From the NCBI GenBank assembly GCA_019359075.1, contig JAHHIB010000051.1, forward strand, positions 1 to 61,436: a DNA stretch of 61,436 bases, given 5' to 3'. The position numbers were made by a program, and so were the translations under genes. The stretch comes from Kalymmatonema hyalinum WJT4-NPBG1 (GTDB lineage Bacteria > Cyanobacteriota > Cyanobacteriia > Cyanobacteriales > Nostocaceae). Positions within the stretch are counted from its first letter, which is position 1; the number at the start of each line of letters is the position of its first letter. Shown here piece by piece: positions 9,987-19,190 of this stretch. The notes beneath the pieces were generated by a model. That model searched no databases, was not told the DNA's origin, and saw only the letters and a program-made list of their open reading frames with translations.

Positions 9987-11861
9987 TCACTTCAGACCCC
10001 TTGTCATATTGTCAGAGCGGCGACCCTTTAGTAGAGCAACAGCAAAGTCTTCACCCTCGAAGCTGAAATAAGGGGTCTGTTTTTCTTTACACAGAGTCAT
10101 AGCGCTGTGAGGTACTTTATCACTGAGATGAGTGATCAGATGAGAAATCTTTACAAAATTCTCATTAGGCTGATTGCCCTCTCCCTTCAAAGCTTCAAGA
10201 AAATGATATGTATAAATACTCATATCTTTCTCAGGTCTAATCCAGGAACTTTCCTCTCCTTGGGATGAAGTGAAAACTATCCGGCCCTTACCTTGTCTTA
10301 GGTCATCAATGACACTCTTTGGAATAGGAATTTCCTCAAAGTTAGAGGGAATTTTTTTAGCGCTCGCCATTCCTGCTGCATGACAGCTATCAACGATAAC
10401 CAGGAGTCGTTCGGACTTAATCTGGCGCAAAGCATTAGTGAACTTTTCTGCACTTAGAGATGAGCCTTCAAAGTCGCGAGGGTCAATGTCATGTGGCAGC
10501 AGATAGTAGCGGTTTTGGCTTTTATTAAACCACCCATGCCCTGAATAATAAACAACCACCGTAGCTTTTGGGTCAGCCTTCGCCTGCTCCTTGAGCCAGT
10601 TCAATTGTTCCAAGATGTTACTACGCGTAGCTTCTTCATCATGCAACAGCCGAATATGCCCCGAGTCATTAGGATAAGCACAGAAATTTGGGTCAACCAA
10701 AACTTGATGAAGTGCCTGAACATCTTTGACAGTCACTGGTAGGGATAAAGGGTCGTAGGCAGATTCCCCAACACCAATGAGTAAAGCATAACCATGAGCA
10801 AATGTAGGAATTTTTGGGTCAGGATTTGGCTTTATTGGTGACGGGGGATTTGGTCGAACCCGATACATATAAACTACCCCAGTCAAGCCGGATACTGTTG
10901 CTATTATCGTAAATAAAATAAACAGCAATTCTGTATAACTGGCTTTTCCAGGTGGATCAGGAGGATTAATGTGTTGTTTAATGAGTGCCTGTATATCCTC
11001 TTTTTTGTCAATAAAAAATTTGTTGACAATTTTTACCCATTCATCGTCATCATTTGGAAGTATTAATCCATAACTTTCATAACTGATTAACAATTCTGGA
11101 TCAATGTAAAATTCATTTGAGGTTCTTGAATTTAAATCTTTTAAAATTCTTTTTAAAATAATTTCATCGCTAGCTACTGCATCAACTTTTTTGGTTGCAA
11201 GAGCATTAAATAGAGCTGCCCTACCACCCTTTATCTTTACTATTTCTATCTTTAAAAGAAAGGCATTAAAGTAGCTTTTAAGCCTATCAAGTGTTATGCT
11301 AGAATCAATAACTCCAATTCTAGCTTTTGAATTGTTGGAATAATTAGATTGCACATTGTTTTTTAAAAATAAAAATTTATTCTTTTGAGATGTACGTATT
11401 AAAAGTAAAGTTTGAGTTGTAAAAAAAGAATCAGAAAATGTAATCCCATTTTCATCTGGTCTAATGGAATCAGAACCACATTCACCAGCAAGATGAAGAG
11501 CATCCTGATAAGGATATCGAGTATGTTTAAACCTTTTTTCAATACTGATCGGATATCTGACTATATTGACATCATCTTGGAGAAATTGATTTTGTTTTAA
11601 ATATTTATCCAGTAAATCTATTAAATTTGTGCAAAAACCTTGCCATTGACCAAAATTATCTTGAAAGCTAATAGGAGGAGAGTCTTGTCTGAGTCCCCAA
11701 TTCATTTTTTTATTAACTATAGTTTCTCGTTGAATTCTAGAAGACACTGAACTTGTGACTGAGGGTGTCTGTGTTAATCCAGGAGAATTTAATAGTAGAG
11801 TTAATTCAGTTAAAGTCATAAAAAATAAAAATTTTATATTTATTATTCTTGGTAACAGCAT
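9987..11861 (-). CDS. Membrane orthocaspase with N-terminal periplasmic solute-binding-protein domain
   Basis: A 624-residue fusion. Residues 1-30 form a signal peptide or signal anchor. About 50-300 resemble a family-3 extracellular solute-binding (PBPb) domain: an early WGLRQDSPPISFQDNFGQWQ stretch, ARIGVIDSS at the lobe switch, and KKVDAVASDEII. A membrane helix spans about 311-333, followed by a Pro/Asn-rich linker. Residues about 356-560 are a C14 caspase-fold protease with catalytic His442 in YYSGHGW and Cys493 in VDSCHAAG. The expected topology is sensor outside and protease in the cytosol. The pairing suggests ligand-gated proteolysis (inference). The gene follows a TolC-family gene by 70 bases on the same strand. 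The sensor half is more AT-rich than the protease half. Confidence 0.85.
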   Translation of the reverse strand: MLLPRIINIKFLFFMTLTELTLLLNSPGLTQTPSVTSSVSSRIQRETIVNKKMNWGLRQDSPPISFQDNFGQWQGFCTNLIDLLDKYLKQNQFLQDDVNIVRYPISIEKRFKHTRYPYQDALHLAGECGSDSIRPDENGITFSDSFFTTQTLLLIRTSQKNKFLFLKNNVQSNYSNNSKARIGVIDSSITLDRLKSYFNAFLLKIEIVKIKGGRAALFNALATKKVDAVASDEIILKRILKDLNSRTSNEFYIDPELLISYESYGLILPNDDDEWVKIVNKFFIDKKEDIQALIKQHINPPDPPGKASYTELLFILFTIIATVSGLTGVVYMYRVRPNPPSPIKPNPDPKIPTFAHGYALLIGVGESAYDPLSLPVTVKDVQALHQVLVDPNFCAYPNDSGHIRLLHDEEATRSNILEQLNWLKEQAKADPKATVVVYYSGHGWFNKSQNRYYLLPHDIDPRDFEGSSLSAEKFTNALRQIKSERLLVIVDSCHAAGMASAKKIPSNFEEIPIPKSVIDDLRQGKGRIVFTSSQGEESSWIRPEKDMSIYTYHFLEALKGEGNQPNENFVKISHLITHLSDKVPHSAMTLCKEKQTPYFSFEGEDFAVALLKGRRSDNMTRGLK

Positions 11862-11931
11862 TACTACTCCTATCCTAATATTTTACTGATCTAAAAATAT
11901 AAAGACTAATGACTGATAACTATTAACTAAT

Positions 11932-13362
11932 TTAGCTTGTTGACCTGGAGGTGATAGCTCGTTGTAAATTAGCCAGAGCGCGGTTGTAATTCAAAATTGC
12001 TTGGACTCGTTGACCCTCAGATCTTGTCAAGTCATTTTCTGCGTCAATGACTTCAGTTTGAGTGCCGACACCAGCTTGGAAACGCAAACGTCCTAGACGA
12101 AGAGCTTCCCTTGCTTGCTCAACAGCAGCATTGGCGGTTTGGACATTCTCTAAGTTAGACTGCAATTGTGAATAAGCTTGTTCCACCTCAAACCGAATGT
12201 TATTGCGTTGGTTGGCAAATTGAGTCTCAGCAATCTTGATTTGAACACTTTGCTGAGCGGCTTGAGCTCTTGCATTTCCTCCATCAAATAATCTTAGTCT
12301 TGCTTGGACTCCTAGCGAATAACCATCATTAACACCAACGCCATCATCGAATGCATCTTCTAGGTCATAGCTAGCAAGAAGGTTTACTTGTGGCTTCAGT
12401 CGAGAAAGCGCGACTCGTCGCCGTTTCTCAGCAATAGTACGCTCTGCCAACCGTTGTTGCAGTTCTGGGCGGTTTTGAAAAGCTAAGACGATAGTTTCTG
12501 CCAGTGGAATATTCCACAGACCAGCTAATCTCACTGGGTCTGCCGTAGTGACATTAATAGACTGCGGCAAATTCAAAATTTGCGCTAATCTACGACAAGC
12601 AATTTGCTGCTGTGAGATAGCGTTCGTCAGCTGTTGCTGGGCATTTGCTAAATTTACCTGAGCACGCAAAACATCGAATCGAGTACTAACACCAGCTCTT
12701 TCTAAAGCTTGTGCATCCCGCAAACTAGCCTGAGCATTTGTCACAGCAGACTGAGTAATGCGTACGTTTTCATCTGCTTGTTGCAGGTCGTAGTATTGAG
12801 TGGTGACATTCAGGCGAATGACCTCAGATTGACGCTCAACTTCCAATTCATCTGAACGTAGCTGTTCCTCAGCTGCTGCTCTACTGGAACCACCTGATCC
12901 AAAATTATAGAGACCATAACTTAGTTGCACGCCACCACGAAAAGTCGTAGTAGGTTCATCTTGATCAGAGCGAAATATCTGAGTAGATGATAATTGAGCC
13001 TGTTCACCTCGTTGCTCTGTAGAAAGCTGGCTCACACCAGACTGAGCGCGACTCAAATCAGCACTCAGACTAACAGTTGGATACATACCAGCTTGAACTT
13101 CCCGTAAGGCAGCGCGACTACGTTCTACCTGGAATAACACTGCCTGTAACTCGGGATTATTACCTCGTGCCAGTTCCAAAGCTTGCTTTAGAGTAATCGG
13201 CTGAGTTCCTTGAATGTTGACTTCTTCCGGTTTGGTAGGAAACTGTAAAGGATTTGGGTTGGCATTGAGGTAATCGGGTACTTGTGCGGCACCAAGTCCA
13301 ATATTACCCAAAGCGATAAAACAATTGATACCCACAACTACTATGTAGCGATGAGCCGACAT
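11932..13362 (-). CDS. TolC-family outer-membrane channel protein
   Basis: Outer-membrane efflux protein (OEP) of 476 residues with an N-terminal signal (about 1-26, ending in GAAQ). Two tandem OEP halves are visible: the first starts at ITLKQALELARGNNPELQAV and the second at ETIVLAFQNRPELQQRLAERT. Long Ala/Gln/Glu-rich helices and periodic beta segments fit the TolC barrel-tunnel fold. It would serve as the outer-membrane exit duct of an efflux pump or type I secretion system; no inner-membrane partner is adjacent. The caspase fusion gene follows 70 bases downstream and could be cotranscribed. Confidence 0.92.
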   Translation of the reverse strand: MSAHRYIVVVGINCFIALGNIGLGAAQVPDYLNANPNPLQFPTKPEEVNIQGTQPITLKQALELARGNNPELQAVLFQVERSRAALREVQAGMYPTVSLSADLSRAQSGVSQLSTEQRGEQAQLSSTQIFRSDQDEPTTTFRGGVQLSYGLYNFGSGGSSRAAAEEQLRSDELEVERQSEVIRLNVTTQYYDLQQADENVRITQSAVTNAQASLRDAQALERAGVSTRFDVLRAQVNLANAQQQLTNAISQQQIACRRLAQILNLPQSINVTTADPVRLAGLWNIPLAETIVLAFQNRPELQQRLAERTIAEKRRRVALSRLKPQVNLLASYDLEDAFDDGVGVNDGYSLGVQARLRLFDGGNARAQAAQQSVQIKIAETQFANQRNNIRFEVEQAYSQLQSNLENVQTANAAVEQAREALRLGRLRFQAGVGTQTEVIDAENDLTRSEGQRVQAILNYNRALANLQRAITSRSTS

Positions 13363-14061
13363 ATTACTATTTATACTCCTAAGTAAAATTATTTTTCTAG
13401 GGTAATATAAGGATTAGTTTTACCAGGGGCAAAGTAGCTCTGAAAGCATTACTATGTAAGCGTTTCTTTTATCGAATTTTGGCAAGTCATCTTTGCCAAG
13501 TTCATTTCAAAGTAGGCAGAAATGGCACCCGACTGCAACGAAAAAATTAGGGTTTGAGCTATGTCAGCAGCATACTACAAAGTTCTGCTCCAGGCAAAGT
13601 TGTACTACTTTGCCCGTCATGGCAGGACCCCTCACATTCAACCTGGTAGGTAAGATATTGCACCTTGAGAGTATAATATTCTCACAGTGATTATAGTTGT
13701 CTGTAATTCTGATTGTATGCTGTTGGTGATATTAATCACATTATTGTTAGTGCTTGGATTTTGAACCAAGAAAAGTGTTCGCGTAGATATTGACTCTGTT
13801 GGCAGTGCCGAAACATTTGACCTGTCACACCGCCCCACACCGGAAACATCCACGGGGAAAATTCTCGCCAGAGTTCCCCACTTTCCCTGCTGCTATCTGG
13901 TTATTCATTCTCTAACTGGTTAACGATAGACTAACCACTTGGCATCGTTCTGCACTTTGCAGGCGATCGCTATTTTTCCCCCACGTCCCTTTCTTCTGCG
14001 ATCGCATTGGGGAAAGCAGTGAAGTCGTACTTCTTGACAACTAACCACTAACAACTAACAT
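13363..14061. other. Long intergenic region between tolC-like gene and xseB
   Basis: About 700 bases between the tolC-like start and the xseB stop. It should contain the promoter of the tolC-like gene and the end of the xse unit. Two HIP1 octamers occur near 13960-14005. Short reading frames on both strands show no recognisable protein, and I see no RNA gene. Confidence 0.4.
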
Positions 14062-14262
14062 TTATTCTTCTTTCAACGTTTCAATCAACAAATCCACCTT
14101 CTGCTGTCGTTCCTGCAAAAAACTTTCACACTGACGTAAAGACTCAACAGCCGTTGCAAATTGGTCAAACACTTCTTCTAATTCCAAATCACCCGCCTCA
14201 ATACGAGCAATAATTCTCTCTATTTCAGCAACCTTAGCCTCATAATTCCAACCTTGATTCAT
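14062..14262 (-). CDS. xseB: Exodeoxyribonuclease VII small subunit
   Basis: XseB is the small regulatory subunit of exonuclease VII, which degrades single-stranded DNA. The 66-residue protein shows the family helical hairpin: [20 protein letters not shown] (seven-residue spaced Ile/Leu), then [17 protein letters not shown]. It is the second gene of an xseA-xseB unit, starting 36 bases after the xseA stop; the gap holds an interspersed 'CGCCAAG' repeat. A partial copy of this gene is found at 9657-9830. Confidence 0.93.
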   Translation of the reverse strand: MNQGWNYEAKVAEIERIIARIEAGDLELEEVFDQFATAVESLRQCESFLQERQQKVDLLIETLKEE

Positions 14263-14270
14263 AAAATCTC

Positions 14271-14296
14271 TTGGCGTCCTTGGCGTCTTGGCGGTT
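14271..14296. repeat. Interspersed CTTGGCG repeat in the xseA-xseB gap
   Basis: Three close copies of CTTGGCG(TC) fill the space between xseA and xseB. This is a short tandem repeat of a kind scattered through cyanobacterial genomes and is not a gene. Confidence 0.5.
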
Positions 14297-14298
14297 CG

Positions 14299-15534
14299 TT
14301 ACTCTTTAACTTCCATAACCTTCACTTTAACCTCACCCTGACTCAACTGAACCAACAACTCCTCTCCCACAGCCAACTCAGCAGCAGAACGAGCGATCGC
14401 ACCATTTTGCTGACGCACCACCGCATAACCACGCTGCAAAACTGCTTTGGGATCAAGAGTTGCCAACTTTTGGCGTAACATCTCTACGTGCTGCGTTGCT
14501 TGCTGCAATTGCGCCGTTGTCGCACCCACCAATTGCTGACGCTTCCAACTTAGCTGTTGTATTTCCTGCTGCACTTGTCTATCTAACCGCAAGCGTCGCA
14601 AGCGGTTTCGCATTTCTTGGAGTTGGTTCTGTGACGTTTTCAAAGAATAATGTACGCTTTCATGTAAAGCAACAACTCGTTGCTGATGCTGAGCATATAA
14701 TTCCGCTAGCGCTGGAACAACCCGTTCCGCCGCAGCAGTAGGTGTATGTACGGAAGCATCTGCGACTAAATCTACCAACGACTCATCTCTTTGATGACCA
14801 ATCCCTGTAATCACTGGAATAGAACAACAAGCAACTGCTCGCACTACCCGTTCATCATTAAAGCAAGCTAATTCCTCAACCGCACCTCCACCCCGTGATA
14901 AAATCAGCACCTCAGCACGTCCATCCTCTTCCACCCGTTGAATGGCATTCACTATCGATTCTGGCGCTTGCTCACCCTGTACTGTAGCAGGCGAGAAGAT
15001 AACTTGTAAACCTGGATACCTTTGCTTAAGTGTTTTTTGAATATCACCCCAAGCCGCAGCAGTGGGTGAAGTGACAACGGCGATCGCCTGGGGATGACGA
15101 GGAAGCGATCGCTTTCTTTGCGAGTCAAAAAACCCTTCCGCCTCCAACCGTTTTCGCAGTTGCTGGAGGCGTAGCGCTTGCAAACCAACACCAGCCGGCA
15201 AAGCTTGCCAAACGGAAAGCTGATATTCTCCCCTTTGAGGATAAAGCCGAATACTTCCCAAGATAATTAACTGTTCACCTGGAACGGGTATCTGTGCCAG
15301 TTTTGCCAATTGGCTATTCCACGCCACACACTTAATTGCAGCACCACTATTTGGGTCTTGCAACGTAAAAAATAACCCACTGCGATGGTGGCTGTTGCTG
15401 GAAACTTCTCCAGTCACCCAAACTCGTTGCAATTCCTCATCTTGTTCTAGTAAAAAGCGGATATAGTCGGTTAACCCAGCGACTGAGAGCGCTGTTTCAG
15501 CAATCAGAGAGTCAGGAAGGTCGGAAGTCATCAA
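14299..15534 (-). CDS. xseA: Exodeoxyribonuclease VII large subunit
   Basis: XseA is the catalytic subunit of exonuclease VII, used in mismatch repair and in clearing single-stranded DNA. The 411 residues comprise an N-terminal OB-fold (about 12-115, containing VWVTGEVSS and SGLFFTLQD), the catalytic domain with IAVVTSPTAAAWGDI, ILSRGGGAVEEL and TGIGHQRDESLVDLVAD, and a long coiled-coil tail. Length and motifs are standard. It pairs with xseB downstream and lies divergent from recA, so two DNA-repair units share this junction. Confidence 0.96.
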   Translation of the reverse strand: MMTSDLPDSLIAETALSVAGLTDYIRFLLEQDEELQRVWVTGEVSSNSHHRSGLFFTLQDPNSGAAIKCVAWNSQLAKLAQIPVPGEQLIILGSIRLYPQRGEYQLSVWQALPAGVGLQALRLQQLRKRLEAEGFFDSQRKRSLPRHPQAIAVVTSPTAAAWGDIQKTLKQRYPGLQVIFSPATVQGEQAPESIVNAIQRVEEDGRAEVLILSRGGGAVEELACFNDERVVRAVACCSIPVITGIGHQRDESLVDLVADASVHTPTAAAERVVPALAELYAQHQQRVVALHESVHYSLKTSQNQLQEMRNRLRRLRLDRQVQQEIQQLSWKRQQLVGATTAQLQQATQHVEMLRQKLATLDPKAVLQRGYAVVRQQNGAIARSAAELAVGEELLVQLSQGEVKVKVMEVKE

Positions 15535-15754
15535 ACTCTAGACAAGTGCAAAATCTATGCAAATCCTAGCAAATATCCGGTTCTAGCAGATTTTGGTGAT
15601 GTCGTCGTTAAGGCAGAAGGCAGATATCATGTTCCCTAGAAAATTTGCTACATAGTTGTTTATACTTAGCCAAACGAAACGGCAATTGAGCTAGGATATT
15701 GTCACACTTCGTTATTGACAAGTTGTTCTTTAGCAAAGTGTGTTTAAATAAATT

Positions 15755-15768
15755 AGTATATCTGTTCT
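15755..15768 (+). promoter_or_regulatory. Candidate LexA (SOS) box upstream of recA
   Basis: AGTATATCTGTTCT lies 50 bases before the recA ATG. It fits the published cyanobacterial LexA consensus RGTACNNNDGTWCB at every fixed position except one (T instead of C at position 5). Location and near-match make it a reasonable operator; the mismatch leaves real doubt. Confidence 0.5.
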
Positions 15769-15818
15769 ACTCCAACTCCTAAACCCACACTCCCGAGATC
15801 CATATATAGAGGCTCCGA

Positions 15819-16907
15819 ATGGCTATTAACACCACTGATGTTGCTGGCAAGCAAAAAGCGCTCAACATGGTGCTCAACCAAATTGAGCGTACCTTTGGCA
15901 AAGGAACAATTATGCGCTTGGGCGACGCTACCCGGATGCAGGTAGAGACGATTTCCAGTGGGGCGCTGACCCTGGATCTGGCGTTAGGTGGCGGTTTACC
16001 CAAAGGACGGGTCATTGAGATTTATGGTCCAGAAAGTTCCGGTAAGACGACATTAGCACTGCACGCGGTTGCCGAAGTGCAAAAAACCGGCGGTATTGCT
16101 GCCTATGTTGACGCTGAACACGCTCTTGACCCCACCTATGCTGCGGCGTTGGGTGTTGACATTGTAAATTTGTTCATTTCCCAACCTGATACCGGGGAAA
16201 CTGCTTTAGAAATCGTCGATCAGCTTGTCCGTTCTGCTGCGGTTGACATTGTTGTTATTGACTCTGTAGCAGCACTCGTTCCCCGTGCTGAAATTGAAGG
16301 CGATATGGGTGATGCCCATGTTGGTCTTCAAGCAAGATTGATGAGCCAAGCTCTCCGTAAAATTACTGGTAATATCGGTAAATCTGGTTGCACAGTTATC
16401 TTTCTTAACCAATTGCGCCAAAAAATCGGTGTCAGCTACGGTAACCCAGAAACGACAACTGGCGGTAACGCTCTGAAATATTATGCTTCGATACGTCTAG
16501 ACATTCGCCGGATTCAAACCTTGAAAAAAGGCACAGAGGAATTTGGTAACCGCGTCAAAGTCAAAGTTGCTAAAAACAAAGTTGCACCACCTTTTAGAAT
16601 CGCGGAATTTGACATTATCTTTGGCAAAGGTATTTCTACTTTGGGTTGTCTTGTAGATTTGGCAGAAGAAACTGGTATCCTAATCCGCAAAGGAGCTTGG
16701 TACAGCTACAATGGCGAGAACATCTCCCAAGGTCGAGATAACGCTATTAAATACCTAGAAGAAAAGCCTGAATTTAGTGAAAAAATTAAGCAGCAGGTGC
16801 GTGAAAAACTAGAAATGGGGGCTGTTGTTTCTGCTAACTCTGTGAAGAAGACAAGCGAAGACGAAGAAGAAGAAGAAGAAGAATTAGAGTTAGTCGAAGA
16901 AGATTAA
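15819..16907 (+). CDS. recA: Recombinase RecA
   Basis: RecA forms filaments on single-stranded DNA, catalyses strand exchange in homologous recombination and stimulates LexA self-cleavage. The 362 residues include Walker A GPESSGKT (70-77), Walker [10 protein letters not shown], the loop-1/loop-2 DNA-binding regions ([14 protein letters not shown] and [18 protein letters not shown]) and an acidic C-terminal tail of about ten consecutive Asp/Glu residues. It is complete and highly conserved. The nearest downstream gene converges (mrpB), separated by a perfect palindrome. Confidence 0.99.
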   Translation: MAINTTDVAGKQKALNMVLNQIERTFGKGTIMRLGDATRMQVETISSGALTLDLALGGGLPKGRVIEIYGPESSGKTTLALHAVAEVQKTGGIAAYVDAEHALDPTYAAALGVDIVNLFISQPDTGETALEIVDQLVRSAAVDIVVIDSVAALVPRAEIEGDMGDAHVGLQARLMSQALRKITGNIGKSGCTVIFLNQLRQKIGVSYGNPETTTGGNALKYYASIRLDIRRIQTLKKGTEEFGNRVKVKVAKNKVAPPFRIAEFDIIFGKGISTLGCLVDLAEETGILIRKGAWYSYNGENISQGRDNAIKYLEEKPEFSEKIKQQVREKLEMGAVVSANSVKKTSEDEEEEEEELELVEED

Positions 16908-16928
16908 CACTGGCGCTTTTGCAGTTTG

Positions 16929-16954
16929 GTGAGTGGAGCGATCGCTCCACTCAC
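16929..16954. repeat. 26-base perfect palindrome centred on a HIP1 octamer
   Basis: A fully self-complementary sequence with GCGATCGC at its exact centre, 22 bases after the recA stop and just before the convergent mrpB stop. It could form a long hairpin in either transcript. It has no T-run, so it is at best a weak terminator. Confidence 0.7.
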
Positions 16955-16959
16955 TTAAT

Positions 16960-17619
16960 TCACAATAACCCCCGATAATGAATAAAAACCAAAATAGCCG
17001 CCCAAGAACCCAACGCGACTTTTACTGCGACCAGAATGTTGAGCAGGGGGATAACCCCACCGCTGAAAAGTGCGCCCAACTCTCCGTGCGGTAATTCAAA
17101 TCCGGCTAGGGTGATAACCGACAGGACAATGAAAATCAGAACCGAAACCTTCTCCCATATCGCAGCGTGCCAGCGCTTGTAGATCGCCTGCATCCACTCC
17201 GATGATGAGGTAATCGCAACAAGACCAATCGCCGTTCCGCCTGCCACTCCAGCCGCAAAACCACCGCCGGGACTCAGATGCCCCCGAATCGCCAGTTCGA
17301 TACCCACCATCGCGGCAATGGTTGCTCCCAGACGCGCCATAATAATGGATGGTTGATCGGTGAACTGATAGATCGCGCAGAACGGCCTTTCATTCGCCAG
17401 TAGAAACTTTGCACCCATTACCGCGATCGTAAATACCACCACTTCAAAGATCGTGTCATACAGCCGATTCCTGAGAATGACAGCCGTAACTGCATTAGGT
17501 ACTCCACTATCTTGTACAAGCGTTTGGACGATCGACAGCGATAAGTCCGGTGCCGGATTAGGCATGATCAGGAATTTGACGAACAGCGCTATCCCCGCTG
17601 CAATGTAGACCCATTTCAT
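16960..17619 (-). CDS. mrpB: Na+/H+ antiporter subunit MrpB
   Basis: Membrane subunit of the multi-component Mrp (Mnh) sodium/proton antiporter. Of its 219 residues, the second half is the MnhB domain (about 80-219) with four helices and the motif RGHLSPGGGFAAGVAGGTAIGL (shown here only by its key GGGF and GG pairs). The first half holds NRLYDTIFEVVVFTIAVMGA, as seen in the C-terminal part of fused MrpA/B proteins. It is the last gene of the mrpC-D-E-F-G-A'-B operon and overlaps the previous gene by ATGA. Confidence 0.9.
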   Translation of the reverse strand: MKWVYIAAGIALFVKFLIMPNPAPDLSLSIVQTLVQDSGVPNAVTAVILRNRLYDTIFEVVVFTIAVMGAKFLLANERPFCAIYQFTDQPSIIMARLGATIAAMVGIELAIRGHLSPGGGFAAGVAGGTAIGLVAITSSSEWMQAIYKRWHAAIWEKVSVLIFIVLSVITLAGFELPHGELGALFSGGVIPLLNILVAVKVALGSWAAILVFIHYRGLL

Positions 17620-18278
17620 TTATGTTCCTCCCCTGAGTCTGGTGCATTTACATAGGTTAGGCTTGTCGCTGGTGACGAAAGTTCGGTTCGCATGATGTCA
17701 TAGAGGCGTCGAACCCTAGTTGTGGTGTGATAGGGTTGCTGTTCGTCCTCACTCACTACGGGGTCTTGATTATCGTGCTCTGCTCTGGCACAGGTTGCAT
17801 GCACTTCTTTGTCCATCAGCGCTCGGTGCAAAGCCTGCGTATTCGTGTACGGGACTACCTCAAGACGCATATAGTGTTTGCCAAAAATTGTTCGTAAGTC
17901 ATCCATCAGTTGCTCAAAATGGCGATACTCCTGCGGAGTCGCTACGCTAACGGCTTTGCCGTTTCGTAGAGACTCGTCATCTGTTTTGATTGCCTTTGGC
18001 ACTGCGCTTTGCGCAATCGCCCCGTCTTCGAGTACACCAAGACGCATCACCAGCGATGAACGCACCGCGATCGCATAAAGCGTAATCGCCAGCAGAGTAC
18101 CCATCAAAGCTTGGGTCAAAGCCACATCCGCCGCCCCCAAAACCGCATAGACTAATGCAGCCACCGCTCCCACTATTCCCTGGACTACCAGGGCATGGTA
18201 CGGATTGGTCTGAAGTATCAGCATGAGCGCGGACAACGGCAGCAGGGCGGTTATCACATAGATATAGCTATCAGTCAT
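17616..18278 (-). CDS. Mrp antiporter DUF4040 subunit (equivalent of the MrpA C-terminal part)
   Basis: About 220 residues from the ATG at 18278 (MTDSYIYVITALLPLSA). Three N-terminal helices carry the DUF4040 signature GIVGAVAALVYAVLGAADVALTQALMG in shortened form (key residues DVALTQALMG), which corresponds to the C-terminal part of full MrpA in other bacteria. The hydrophilic tail contains an in-frame interspersed repeat encoding SLRNGKAVSVATPQE. Cyanobacterial Mrp operons typically have this split protein instead of long MrpA. It overlaps mrpG and mrpB by ATGA at both ends. Confidence 0.85.
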   Translation of the reverse strand: MTDSYIYVITALLPLSALMLILQTNPYHALVVQGIVGAVAALVYAVLGAADVALTQALMGTLLAITLYAIAVRSSLVMRLGVLEDGAIAQSAVPKAIKTDDESLRNGKAVSVATPQEYRHFEQLMDDLRTIFGKHYMRLEVVPYTNTQALHRALMDKEVHATCARAEHDNQDPVVSEDEQQPYHTTTRVRRLYDIMRTELSSPATSLTYVNAPDSGEEHK

Positions 18279-18556
18279 GATTGATTCCCTCCACTGCTGG
18301 AACCGTATGCCAATACATACCCCAGCACTGTATTCCAGATTGCTAAGGTGATAATGCCAAGGATGAGCAACGGCCATTCGCTAGGTACCTTCGGAAGAAG
18401 CAGCCCTACCATAATGAGCATGCTCCCTAGCGTATCTGCAACCGAAAGAGTATGCAGCTTGAATAATACCGAGCGATCGCCGATTAGGGGGAAGGTTCCC
18501 CAAAACCAGAAGAAAATTCCTATACCGATGCAGGTGTAACTAAGTGCGTTGATCAT
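18275..18556 (-). CDS. mrpG: Na+/H+ antiporter subunit MrpG
   Basis: A 93-residue membrane protein with three helices and the MnhG/PhaG family pattern: GTFPLIGDRSVLFKLHTLSVADTLG (key residues HTLSVADTLGS) and LILGIITLAIWNTVLGY. It is a structural subunit of the Mrp antiporter. The start overlaps the mrpF stop and its stop overlaps the next start, each by ATGA, indicating translational coupling. Confidence 0.9.
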   Translation of the reverse strand: MINALSYTCIGIGIFFWFWGTFPLIGDRSVLFKLHTLSVADTLGSMLIMVGLLLPKVPSEWPLLILGIITLAIWNTVLGYVLAYGSSSGGNQS

Positions 18557-18804
18557 ACTTCATTCAGGCGTTTAAGGATTTGTGCCAACAACATTAATCC
18601 GGCATTACCCACACTCAGGATGATGACTCCTACAACACCGAGCATCCAATCATCCCGTAAGACCGATACAACCAGGAGTATGATTGATGCCTTGGTAGCG
18701 ACACTGGCAAATGCCAACATTTTTTGCCAAATATCATCATCCTGCCAAGCCTCGTACATGGGTATGAGCAGAGCCAGAATCATTGCAATCAGTGCCAAGG
18801 TCAT
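18553..18804 (-). CDS. mrpF: Na+/H+ antiporter subunit MrpF
   Basis: A small hydrophobic subunit of 83 residues with three membrane helices, recognised by size, the FASVATKASIILLVVSVLR segment and its invariable position between mrpE and mrpG. It overlaps both neighbours by 4 bases. Confidence 0.85.
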   Translation of the reverse strand: MTLALIAMILALLIPMYEAWQDDDIWQKMLAFASVATKASIILLVVSVLRDDWMLGVVGVIILSVGNAGLMLLAQILKRLNEV

Positions 18805-19190
18805 GCTTTTCTCCTCCGTCGCACCCAGTGGACTTCGTACCAGCCATTTTCGTGGTATTTCAAGACAATGCTTGTGGGCGTAAAGGTGATCAGAAATATA
18901 TCCAGGAAGATGAGTCCAGGTGTCCGTCCGGGTTTGACCCGTTCCATCGTCACCTCTTCGTAATTATGGGGACGGAGGATCATTTCAAAGGCTTCCTTAT
19001 ATGCCTGCGGAATCGCCACGAGGGTTTCCCACAGCGCCCGCAGCCAGTCCTTTAATCGTCCTGGGGCTTTGGGGCGTCCCGGTAATAGGAGTGCGATGCT
19101 GACACCGATGATGATATTTGCCACACTCAGATTGGCGGTGAGCAAAAACCAGATGGCCAGTCGCAATATCAGATTCAGATACCCAATCAT
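18801..19190 (-). CDS. mrpE: Na+/H+ antiporter subunit MrpE
   Basis: About 129 residues starting MIGYLNLILRLAIWFLL. Two N-terminal helices precede a cytoplasmic region with the family pattern (ANIIIGVSIALLL, RVKPGRTPGLIFLDIFLITFTPTSIVL). The ATG at 19190 overlaps the mrpD stop by ATGA, matching all other junctions, so it is preferred over the in-frame ATG at 19205. It is part of the Mrp complex. Confidence 0.9.
   Translation of the reverse strand: MIGYLNLILRLAIWFLLTANLSVANIIIGVSIALLLPGRPKAPGRLKDWLRALWETLVAIPQAYKEAFEMILRPHNYEEVTMERVKPGRTPGLIFLDIFLITFTPTSIVLKYHENGWYEVHWVRRRRKA

Noticed and set aside
13493-13853. Short frames on both strands between tolC-like gene and xseB
   Set aside because: Translations have no protein-like pattern and contain irregular composition; no support for a gene.
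18279-18377. Upstream extension of the DUF4040 Mrp subunit
   Set aside because: It overlaps mrpG out of frame by 100 bases, and all other junctions in the operon are 4-bp ATGA overlaps, which the ATG at 18278 reproduces.
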